Source: an uncultured Oscillospiraceae bacterium
GTDB taxonomy: Bacteria > Bacillota > Clostridia > Oscillospirales > Oscillospiraceae
Reading direction: 5' to 3'
Assembly (NCBI GenBank): GCA_910577415.1
Contig: CAJTLK010000032.1
Location: 1-19,937 of the forward strand
DNA length: 19,937 nt
The notes beneath the pieces are model-generated. The model did not search any database. It saw nothing but the letters and a program-made list of their open reading frames with translations, and was not told the origin of the DNA. The position numbers and the translations under genes were made by a program. Below, piece after piece: positions 14,155 to 19,937 of this stretch; within the stretch, counting starts at the first letter, position 1; each line of letters opens with the position of its first letter.

Positions 14155-15038
14155 GGCAGCGTCTCCACCCGGAAGGAGTGGTCGGGGGCAAGGATCACCG
14201 CCTTTTCAAAAATGCCCCGGCGGAGCAGCTCCCGGTAGACCTCCTTGCGGCCAAGGTCGTCCACGTCCTTGGCGTGGACGGTGGCAAGCAGCTTTACCCC
14301 GCACCCCGCGCATTGGCCCAGGGCGGCGCAGTCGGCGGCGTCGGTGATCTCGTCGCAGGAAAGCACCTGTGGATTCATGCCCCGGAGAAGGATCATCAAT
14401 CCCTGAGCCTTGGGACAGCCCTCCAGCATGTCGGTGCGCTCCCCCACGTCGAACTGTGGCTCCCCTTCCCACAGGGCGGCCACTTCCCCCCGCTCGTCAC
14501 AGAGGCCCACCCGGAGAGGGCGGGCGCTGTACCCAGCGGAGAGCAGCCGTACCATGTCACGGAGAAGGGTGGTTTTCCCGCCCCCCGGCGGGGCCAGGAG
14601 CAGGGTGGAAGGGAATTCTCCCCCCTGCATCAGCGCCTTCACTACCTCCTCCCCGCAGCCGGGGACAGCGTGGGCCACCCGGATATTGAGGGAGGACAGA
14701 CACCGCAGGTTCTTCACCCTCCCGTCCTCCGCCGCCACGCTGCCGCACAGGCCGATGCGGTGGCCCCCCCGAACGGTGAACCAACCCTGCCGTACCCGTT
14801 CCAGGGCGGCGTGGGCGCTGGCCTGGGTGGCGATCTCCACCACCAGTTCCAGGTCCCGGCGGGTAATGGGTTCGGGCCAGGGCAGAGGTAGCTCGTCCCC
14901 TTTTACCGTGAGGGCAGCCCTCCTCCCGCAGCGCAGACGGACCTCCTCCACCCGGCGGGTGATGAGGGCGGGCAGGGTCTCGGCGCTCCGGCGGAGATGG
15001 GGGGGCAGCAGGGCGCAGACCTGATCGAACGCTTCCAT
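14148..15038 (-). CDS. spoIIIAA: Stage III sporulation protein AA (ATPase)
   Basis: SpoIIIAA is the cytoplasmic ATPase of the SpoIIIA complex, related to secretion ATPases. The 296-residue protein contains VRGGHRIGLCG, the Walker A motif APPGGGKTT at about 149-157 followed by LLRDMVRLLS, VGLCDERGEVAA, a GMNPQVLSCDEI segment as Walker B, and LATVHAKDVDDLGRK near the C-terminus; this order is diagnostic. The frame also has a GTG at 15044, but AGGAGG at 15046-15051 is one base from that GTG and 7 bases from the ATG at 15038, so I place the start at the ATG. It is the first gene of the operon, about 27 bases downstream of the likely sigma-E transcription start. Confidence 0.96.
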   Translation of the reverse strand: MEAFDQVCALLPPHLRRSAETLPALITRRVEEVRLRCGRRAALTVKGDELPLPWPEPITRRDLELVVEIATQASAHAALERVRQGWFTVRGGHRIGLCGSVAAEDGRVKNLRCLSSLNIRVAHAVPGCGEEVVKALMQGGEFPSTLLLAPPGGGKTTLLRDMVRLLSAGYSARPLRVGLCDERGEVAALWEGEPQFDVGERTDMLEGCPKAQGLMILLRGMNPQVLSCDEITDAADCAALGQCAGCGVKLLATVHAKDVDDLGRKEVYRELLRRGIFEKAVILAPDHSFRVETLPC

Positions 15039-15071
15039 GTTCACGCCTCCTCTTTGGTGTTTCGTTGAGAC

Positions 15072-15100
15072 AATCTATGAGGGGTTGTCCGCATTTATGA
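15072..15100 (-). promoter_or_regulatory. Candidate sigma-E promoter of the spoIIIA operon
   Basis: On the minus strand, TCATAAA (15094-15100) and CATAGATT (15072-15079) are separated by 14 bases. They match the known sigma-E consensus (KMATATW and CATACANT) at 6 of 7 and 7 of 8 positions, with the expected spacing. The site lies 34 bases ahead of the spoIIIAA ATG. spoIIIA is a sigma-E-dependent mother-cell operon in B. subtilis, so the position and family knowledge agree. Confidence 0.75.
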
Positions 15101-15127
15101 AGGGAAATTTTCCAACGCCCCCTCGCC

Positions 15128-15156
15128 TTTACACAAGAGAAGGAACATGATATAAT
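15128..15156 (+). promoter_or_regulatory. Sigma-A-type promoter of the surface-protein gene
   Basis: TTTACA (15128-15133), a 17-base spacer and a perfect TATAAT (15151-15156), preceded by TGA giving an extended -10, form a strong vegetative promoter. It points at the plus-strand gene, whose AGGAGG (15175-15180) is 8 bases before the ATG at 15189. The divergent sigma-E promoter for spoIIIA lies 28 bases away on the other strand. Confidence 0.85.
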
Positions 15157-15188
15157 GATAAAACTATTTATTTTAGGAGGGGCACACC

Positions 15189-18100
15189 ATGAAAAAGAAA
15201 CTGCTCTCTTTGCTCTTGTCCCTCTCCCTCTGTGCGTCCCTCCTCCCTGCCGCTTTGGCGGAGGAAGAGGAGTCCTACTCACCCCCACCCCAGAAAGTTT
15301 ACGACCCCGATACCATGCGCTGGGGGCTGGATACTTATGTGGAGGGCGAGGGCGTTGTCACCATTCTCCCCAAGGAGTATGAGTACATCAGTAGCTTCAC
15401 CGACGGCTTTGCCGTAGCCCGGAAGATCATCACCTCGGGGGATGACTGGCATTACGATTACTGCCTTATTGATCAGAGGGGAAATTTTGTCCTCCCCCTG
15501 GGAAAGTACGACTACATTGACATGGGCGAGGACGGCATTGCCCTTGTCCGTGACCTGGAAGGGCTGCGGGCCTACTTCCGCCCCGCCGACAGCGCCTTTA
15601 TCACCGACTTCTGCTTTTTGGAGGACTATCCCTTCCACCAGTTGGGGGTCAACAAAAAGCTGGTGGACGGCAGGGAGCTGTACGGCGCGGTGGACAGAAA
15701 CGGCAACGCCGTCATTCCCTTTGCGTATGACTATATCTCCGCTCCCGCCCCCGCCTACTACGCGCCGCACATCCTCCATGCGCAGAAGGACGGCAAGTAC
15801 GGGGCCTTCAACTACGATGGCAGCGTCCTCCGGCGGTGCATCTACCCCAGCGAAACCGCCATGGAACTCTCCCTGTCCCTCCCCCCGCAAATGAGCGAGG
15901 AGGAGGAGATGAATGCCCTGATCGCCGCCAGCCAAACCTGGGAGCCGTACCTCTATGACGGCGATATTGGAAACGGCCTGTGGGGCTATAAGGCCACCCA
16001 ATATGACACCGAATATCCCCCCTCCGGCTCCATTTTCTGGGCCGTCTTTGCCAGCGCGGAGCCCTTTGACGAGACCGGACACGCCCAGGTCACGCGGGAA
16101 GACGGCACGGTGGGGACCATCGACCAGTCCGGGAACTTTACACCCGCCCCCCTCAATGACCGCTTCTCCGACGTGCTCTCCGGGTGCTGGTACGATCAGG
16201 GTGTGACCGCCTGCGCCGAGCGCGGGGTCATGGTGGGCACCGGGGAGGGGCTTTTCTCCCCTGCTCTTCAGCTCACCGACCCGGAGTGCCTCACCCTGGC
16301 CCTGCGGCTCTATGACCTCCGGCGGGGCGGGGACGGGACCATGGAAAAGGCCCCGGCGGACGCCGGGGAACTCCCCACCCCGGACAAGTGGTACCGGGAC
16401 GCGGTCTACACCGCCTACCAGTGGGGACTGGACAGCGCCGACGGCTTTGACGTTCTGGTGGACTGGTGCACATCCACATCCGCCCCCGGCCCCACGGACC
16501 GGATCACCTTTGCCCGCGCCCTGGCGGTGGCCGCCGGGGAACTGGAAAAATTTTTCGACGTCCCCCGCATCCCCGACCTGGAGCGCAGCGAGTACAACGA
16601 AAACATCTACTCCCTCTACGAGGCGGGCATTTTGAACGGCACCGACAGCTTCGGCACCTTCCAGGCAGACAAGGAGCTGACCCGGGCGGAGTGCGCCGTC
16701 ATGGTGGCCCGTGTTCTCGACCCTACTCAGCGTCTGACTACTCCGCCCGCCACCCCCAGTGGCTACGAGCAGGCCGTCATCGACCTGCGGACCGGCTTTA
16801 CCTACATCGAGGAGAGCGAGAAGACCTACGAGTCCGATACCTGCACCGCCTTTGTCTATGATCGGGGCGGGGCCATGTACTCCCCCAAGGGCAACGTGAC
16901 TCTCATCTACAAGCCCGGCTCCGCCCTGGGGAATGGAACCAGGATCGACTGCCCCATCCCCAATCCCATGAGCAACAAACACCGGGAGCCGCCCGAGGTC
17001 ATGGGCCTCAGCGACGACGGCAAGAGCTTCACCTACGTCTACTACTACGACGACAGCGTCCATACCTGCGTAGTAGACCTGGCCACTGGACAGACCGTAG
17101 AGAGGGACGACCCCCTCACCTATGAAAACCAGCTGACCCTGCTGACCCAGGGGGTGGGCTACACCATCGAGCAGCAGTTAGAGGCCCCCGGCTGCACCGT
17201 ATTTCTGCGGTGGAAGCCTGTCAGCTGGTGGGACGACGACAGGGACTACCGCCTGGACGTGCTCCCCAAAGACGGTGGAAAGGCAAAGCGGCTGCTCCTG
17301 CCCAGCACGGCGTTCGGCAATGGCTACTCCTGGAGTGACGCCACCACCTGGGCCCCGGACAGCTTATCCCTCAGCGGGGACGGCACAAAGCTTGTCTACT
17401 CCTACTACTTCCCCGAGGCGTTGGAATATTACGGCGAGCTCCTCCACGAGGCCGGGGAATACACCTACACCGCCGACCTGGCCACCGGGGAGGTGACAGC
17501 AAAGATCGACCCCGCCTCCCAGCAGAACCTCACCTATCACGGCATTCTGGGTTCCCTGGAGACCGAGGAGGGCTACGAGTCGGCCTATTCCCTTCCCTCT
17601 TCCCAGCTTCCCGATGGGGTGGAGACCATTTTGCGCCACAAGGCCGCCGGAGGCGACCCCCAGAAGCGGGACTACGAGTTCTACCTCCTCCGCCGGGACG
17701 CCCAGCCCCAGCTTCTCCGCCTGCCTCTGCCCAGCACCGAGCTGCTCCCCGACGGCTCCGCCCCCACCACCCGGGAGCCGGACAGTATCCAGGCCCTTTC
17801 CGACCCCGCCGACCCGGAAAATAAGGTGACCGTCGCCTACACCTACCGTTTTACCGAGCAGCTGTGGAACGGAAACACCCTCCTCCACGACAAGGGGACG
17901 TACACCTACACCGTGGACGTGGCCACCGGGGAGCAGTCGGTGGTGTTGGAGGACTCCTACTGGAAGGCCCTGGACGACGCCATACAGACAGGCGGCACCT
18001 GGCGGATCGACCACCAGCTGGAGACCCCCCTGTGCACTATTCTGGTACAGCACTCCGAGGGGGGGACGGACGACAGGGGCAACTATCTCCCCAGCGCTCA

Positions 18101-18383
18101 TGTTACCCTCATTTTCAAGGAGGGCTCCCCCAACGGCGCAGGCGAGGTGGTACACCTGCCCGTCCTGTCGGGCACCCTCCGGTATGGCTCCATCCCGCCC
18201 CACCGCGTCTGGCTCAGCGAGGATAAGACCGTTTTCACCTACGTCTACCAGTTTGATACGAACCAATACGCCACGTTCCTGTCGGGGCTTTCCTACCTCA
18301 ACCTCAAGGCGGGGACGTATACCTACACCGTCGACCTGGCCGCCGGGACGGTAGAGGAGTCTATTGAGCTGAAGGAAGAATAA
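15189..18383 (+). CDS. Secreted surface protein with WG-like repeats, SLH-like domains and four C-terminal repeats
   Basis: This 1064-residue protein starts with a clear signal peptide (MKKKLLSLLLSLSLCASLLP, then AALA before EEEE). Residues about 62-220 hold degenerate WG-type repeats (EYEYISSFTDGFAVAR; KYDYIDMGEDGIALV; LYGAVDRNGNAVIPFAYDYI; DGKYGAFNYDGSVL), with another near 300 (GTVGTIDQSGNF). Residues 325-376, about 399-450 and about 455-511 look like three SLH segments (RFSDVLSGCWYDQGVTACAE; WYRDAVYTAYQWGLDSADG; FGTFQADKELTRAECAVMVA), which usually bind the cell wall. Residues about 537-1062 form four tandem units, described in their own entry. It is transcribed alone from its own promoter, divergent from spoIIIA, and followed by a hairpin. 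A cell-surface location is inferred. No enzyme motif was recognised and the biological role is unknown. Confidence 0.85.
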   Translation: MKKKLLSLLLSLSLCASLLPAALAEEEESYSPPPQKVYDPDTMRWGLDTYVEGEGVVTILPKEYEYISSFTDGFAVARKIITSGDDWHYDYCLIDQRGNFVLPLGKYDYIDMGEDGIALVRDLEGLRAYFRPADSAFITDFCFLEDYPFHQLGVNKKLVDGRELYGAVDRNGNAVIPFAYDYISAPAPAYYAPHILHAQKDGKYGAFNYDGSVLRRCIYPSETAMELSLSLPPQMSEEEEMNALIAASQTWEPYLYDGDIGNGLWGYKATQYDTEYPPSGSIFWAVFASAEPFDETGHAQVTREDGTVGTIDQSGNFTPAPLNDRFSDVLSGCWYDQGVTACAERGVMVGTGEGLFSPALQLTDPECLTLALRLYDLRRGGDGTMEKAPADAGELPTPDKWYRDAVYTAYQWGLDSADGFDVLVDWCTSTSAPGPTDRITFARALAVAAGELEKFFDVPRIPDLERSEYNENIYSLYEAGILNGTDSFGTFQADKELTRAECAVMVARVLDPTQRLTTPPATPSGYEQAVIDLRTGFTYIEESEKTYESDTCTAFVYDRGGAMYSPKGNVTLIYKPGSALGNGTRIDCPIPNPMSNKHREPPEVMGLSDDGKSFTYVYYYDDSVHTCVVDLATGQTVERDDPLTYENQLTLLTQGVGYTIEQQLEAPGCTVFLRWKPVSWWDDDRDYRLDVLPKDGGKAKRLLLPSTAFGNGYSWSDATTWAPDSLSLSGDGTKLVYSYYFPEALEYYGELLHEAGEYTYTADLATGEVTAKIDPASQQNLTYHGILGSLETEEGYESAYSLPSSQLPDGVETILRHKAAGGDPQKRDYEFYLLRRDAQPQLLRLPLPSTELLPDGSAPTTREPDSIQALSDPADPENKVTVAYTYRFTEQLWNGNTLLHDKGTYTYTVDVATGEQSVVLEDSYWKALDDAIQTGGTWRIDHQLETPLCTILVQHSEGGTDDRGNYLPSAHVTLIFKEGSPNGAGEVVHLPVLSGTLRYGSIPPHRVWLSEDKTVFTYVYQFDTNQYATFLSGLSYLNLKAGTYTYTVDLAAGTVEESIELKEE
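16797..18375 (+). repeat. Four tandem repeats of about 105-125 residues in the surface protein
   Basis: The units lie at about residues 537-640, 658-774, 797-920 and 938-1062. Each opens with a segment like YTIEQQLEAPGCTVFL or WRIDHQLETPLCTILV and passes a Leu/Pro-rich strand (LLLPST, LPLPST, HLPVLS). It then has an LSxDGxxxxYxYxF core (LSDDGKSFTYVYYYDD; LSGDGTKLVYSYYFPE; VTVAYTYRFTEQ; LSEDKTVFTYVYQFDT) and closes with YTYTVDLATG-type sequence. The closing motif recurs about every 134-147 residues. The copies have diverged, so this is an old duplication. Confidence 0.75.
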
Positions 18384-18395
18384 CGCGGCATGGGA

Positions 18396-18426
18396 AAAGC
18401 CCCGCGTCCACTGGACGCGGGGCTTT
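18396..18426 (+). terminator. Probable terminator after the surface-protein gene
   Basis: A perfect 14-bp stem (18396-18409 with 18413-18426, core GCCCCGCGTCC) closes a 3-base loop, starting 13 bases after the TAA. The following T-run is short (three T, within the stem end), so termination efficiency is uncertain. The symmetry would allow it to act on transcripts from either side. Confidence 0.65.
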
Positions 18427-18450
18427 CGGCTGCATTTATGATTTTCGCGT

Positions 18451-18466
18451 GGTATCACGTGACACC
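18451..18466. repeat. Short dyad (GGTATCACGTGACACC)
   Basis: This is a 16-base near-palindrome with a perfect 8-base core, TCACGTGA, and one A/C mismatch per arm. It sits between the terminator of the surface-protein gene and the long inverted repeat. It could be a protein-binding site or the edge of the element next to it; nothing in the sequence decides between these. Confidence 0.45.
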
Positions 18467-18470
18467 GAGA

Positions 18471-18566
18471 AGCAAAAATGCCCTCCTCATGCGACCCACT
18501 GATACGTGGCGGAAGCCCTGCGGTATTCCTCGGCAGGACAACAGCATGGGGAGGGGATTTTTGCTT
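18471..18566. repeat. Long inverted repeat with branched interior in the gpsA 3' intergenic region
   Basis: Bases 18471-18492 and 18544-18565 are inverted copies of each other at 20 of 22 positions, extended by one more pair at 18470/18566. One mismatch becomes a G-U pair in a plus-strand transcript. The 51-base interior has two small hairpins: CCAC/GTGG at 18496-18509 and CCTGC/GCAGG at 18517-18537. Together they form a three-way-junction-like fold. Five T follow the GC-rich part of the stem on both strands, so it could end transcription from both sides. The 190-base non-coding stretch (18427-18616) otherwise holds nothing I recognise. Confidence 0.65.
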
Positions 18567-18616
18567 GCGAGGTGAGCCACTTTCTCCTTGCGTGCGGATG
18601 GCATCGCCTATCGCAC

Positions 18617-19618
18617 TCAAACCCAGCTTTCCTCGCTCTCGCACTTCTTATCTCTCGTCATCAGCTCTGTCACCACGCTCTTAGGGTCCTTCCCCTCATA
18701 GAGCACCTGGTAGGCCGCCGTAGTGATGGGCATCTCCACCCCCGCCTTGTCGGCCAGGGTCTTGGCGGTGGCGGCGGCATAGTAGCCCTCTACCACCATG
18801 CCGATGTCCTTCACTGCCTTGTCCACCGGCACGCCCTGGCCGATGGCGATGCCGCAGCGGCGGTTGCGGGAGTGCATGGAGGTGCAGGTGACGATGAGGT
18901 CGCCCACCCCCGCCAGTCCGGCAAAGGTCTCCTTCCGGCCTCCCAGGGCCTCCCCCAGCCGGGCGATCTCGCTGAGGCCCCGGGTCATGAGCATAGCCTT
19001 GGTGTTGTCCCCCAGGCCCAGGCCGTCGCTGACCCCGGCGCAGAGGGCGATGACGTTCTTCAGTGCCGCCCCCAGCTCCACTCCCACCACGTCGTCGGTG
19101 GTATAGACCCGGAAGCGGGGACTCATAAAGAGGTCCTGGACCAGCTGGGCCGCCGCCTTGTCCCGGGAGGCCGCCACCACCGCGGTGGGCACCTTCCGAC
19201 CCACCTCCTCGGCGTGGGAGGGGCCGGAGAGGGCCGCCACCGGGCAGCGCTCCCCCACCTCCTGGGCAATGACGTCGGTGAGGGTCAGGGAGGTCTCCTT
19301 CTCCACGCCCTTGGACACCGACACCACCACCGTACCGGGGTCCATATGGCTCCGGGCCTGCCGGGCGGTGGTACGGACGGCGAAGGAGGGGGTGGCCAGG
19401 ACTACGGCGGCGCAGCCCTCCACACAGCGTATGTCGGAAGTCAGCTTCAGCTCCTCCGGCAGGGCCACACCGGGAAGAACAGGGTTCTCCCGCTTCTCCC
19501 GCAGGGCGGCGGATTCGGCCTCCATGTAGGACCACAGGGTCACGTCGTGGCCGTTTTCCAGCAGCAGCAGGGCCAAAGCAGTGCCCCAGCCGCCGGAGCC
19601 AAGGACGGCAACTTTCAT
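18617..19618 (-). CDS. gpsA: Glycerol-3-phosphate dehydrogenase [NAD(P)+]
   Basis: GpsA reduces dihydroxyacetone phosphate to sn-glycerol-3-phosphate, the backbone of phospholipids. The 333-residue protein starts with the dinucleotide-binding MKVAVLGSGGWGTALALLL. It also has the conserved VVLATPSFAVR, VSVSKGVE, ALSGPSHAEEV, the catalytic-Lys region VELGAALKNVIALCAGVSDG, GDNTKAMLMTRGLSEI and FAGLAGVGDLIVTCTSMHSRNRR in pieces, and ends with a short Glu/Ser-rich tail. The ATG at 19618 overlaps the plsY stop as ATGA and has GGGGGAG about 7 bases upstream. The plsY-gpsA pair is common in Firmicutes, where the product of GpsA is the substrate of PlsY. In B. subtilis spoIVA lies close by, but here the next gene is the opposite-facing surface protein. 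Confidence 0.97.
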   Translation of the reverse strand: MKVAVLGSGGWGTALALLLLENGHDVTLWSYMEAESAALREKRENPVLPGVALPEELKLTSDIRCVEGCAAVVLATPSFAVRTTARQARSHMDPGTVVVSVSKGVEKETSLTLTDVIAQEVGERCPVAALSGPSHAEEVGRKVPTAVVAASRDKAAAQLVQDLFMSPRFRVYTTDDVVGVELGAALKNVIALCAGVSDGLGLGDNTKAMLMTRGLSEIARLGEALGGRKETFAGLAGVGDLIVTCTSMHSRNRRCGIAIGQGVPVDKAVKDIGMVVEGYYAAATAKTLADKAGVEMPITTAAYQVLYEGKDPKSVVTELMTRDKKCESEESWV

Positions 19619-19937
19619 TTTGGCTCCCCCTTTTTATGAAAGGATAATTTATTCTCCTCGCCCCGGAGCAGCCTGCCAATATTGGCCCGGTGCTTCCAGA
19701 GGATCAGTCCGCCAATGGCGATGGACAAAGCCAGCAGCACCGGGTCGTGGTACACGAACCAGGTGGCAAAGGGGAAGCTGGCCCCCGCCCAGCAGGAGCC
19801 GAGAGAGACCCACCGGGTCAGGGCGGTCAAAAGGAGGAACCCCCCCCACACCACCAGGGCGATGCGCCAGTCGATCATGAGGGCGATGGTGCCCCCGGAG
19901 AGGATGCCCTTGCCCCCCTTAAAGCCAAACATACAGG
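19615..19937 (-). CDS. plsY: Acyl-phosphate:glycerol-3-phosphate acyltransferase PlsY (partial, N-terminus outside window)
   Basis: PlsY is an integral membrane enzyme that transfers an acyl group from acyl-phosphate to glycerol-3-phosphate. About 107 C-terminal residues are present of a usual length near 200; the 5' part lies beyond the right edge. Visible are the phosphate-binding motif GFKGGKG near the edge, three further hydrophobic segments (WRIALVVWGGFLLLTAL, SFPFATWFVYHDPVLLALSI with the following AIGGLIL), and LWKHRANIGRLLRGEENKL, which is the family's C-terminal signature. The ATG at 19932 is internal to the gene, not the start. It overlaps gpsA by 4 bases. The GGT after KGGKG reads ILSGGT, whereas many members have a V-A-T type sequence; I attach little weight to this. 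Confidence 0.93.
   Translation of the reverse strand, partial: CMFGFKGGKGILSGGTIALMIDWRIALVVWGGFLLLTALTRWVSLGSCWAGASFPFATWFVYHDPVLLALSIAIGGLILWKHRANIGRLLRGEENKLSFHKKGEPK

Noticed and set aside
15039..15044. GTG at 15044 as the start of spoIIIAA
   Set aside because: AGGAGG is only one base from this codon, too close to be used, but 7 bases from the ATG at 15038.
15279..17063. Minus-strand open frame of about 594 codons opposite the surface protein
   Set aside because: It is a Gly/Val-rich shadow of the GC-biased third positions of the real gene. The plus-strand frame has a promoter, ribosome site, signal peptide and domain matches.
18506..19639. Plus-strand open frame of 377 codons running from the non-coding gap across gpsA
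   Set aside because: Most of it is antisense to gpsA. The part in the gap has no convincing start signal, and I recognise no conserved domain.

Overview
The window is GC-rich DNA from an endospore-forming member of the Firmicutes. The complete eight-gene spoIIIA operon, the Clostridia-type gene order and the high GC content suggest a gut clostridium of the Oscillospiraceae type (Flavonifractor, Lawsonibacter or Oscillibacter-like). The taxon is an inference, because there is no rRNA or marker gene here to fix it. All genes but one lie on the minus strand, so transcription mostly runs from high to low coordinates.

Right end (about 18.4-19.9 kb): plsY (cut by the window edge) and gpsA make glycerol-3-phosphate and its acylated form for phospholipid synthesis. 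Downstream of gpsA is a 190-base non-coding stretch holding a long inverted repeat with a branched interior. It separates gpsA from the only plus-strand gene (15189-18383), a secreted protein of about 1064 residues with a signal peptide, degenerate WG-type repeats, three SLH-like segments and four tandem C-terminal units of about 105-125 residues that I do not recognise. That gene has its own sigma-A-type promoter.

Centre (9.9-15.1 kb): divergent from the surface protein gene is spoIIIAA-AB-AC-AD-AE-AF-AG-AH, the mother-cell side of the SpoIIIA-SpoIIQ channel that feeds the forespore. It is preceded by a good sigma-E-type promoter. An Asp23/YqhY-family gene follows with its own promoter-like sequence and a clear intrinsic terminator.

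Left part (1-9.8 kb): a second promoter just after that terminator precedes a tightly packed operon: nusB, a TsaD/Gcp-like paralogue, a 58-residue membrane protein, xseA, xseB, ispA, a YuiD-type (divergent PAP2) membrane protein, dxs, tlyA, nadK, argR and recN (cut by the left edge). Most junctions are 4-base start/stop overlaps or very short gaps. The operon combines transcription antitermination (nusB), DNA repair (xseAB, recN), isoprenoid precursor synthesis (dxs, ispA), rRNA methylation (tlyA), NADP supply (nadK) and arginine control (argR).

The order closely parallels the Bacillus subtilis spoIIIA-yqhY-nusB-folD-xseA-xseB-ispA-dxs-tlyA-argR-recN region. The differences are that accB/accC are absent, a TsaD-like paralogue plus a small membrane protein sit where folD would be, and yuiD and nadK are inserted. 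There is no sign of a prophage, CRISPR array, tRNA, rRNA or insertion sequence. The least explained items are the plus-strand surface protein, the inverted-repeat element beside gpsA, the TsaD-like paralogue and the small membrane protein.
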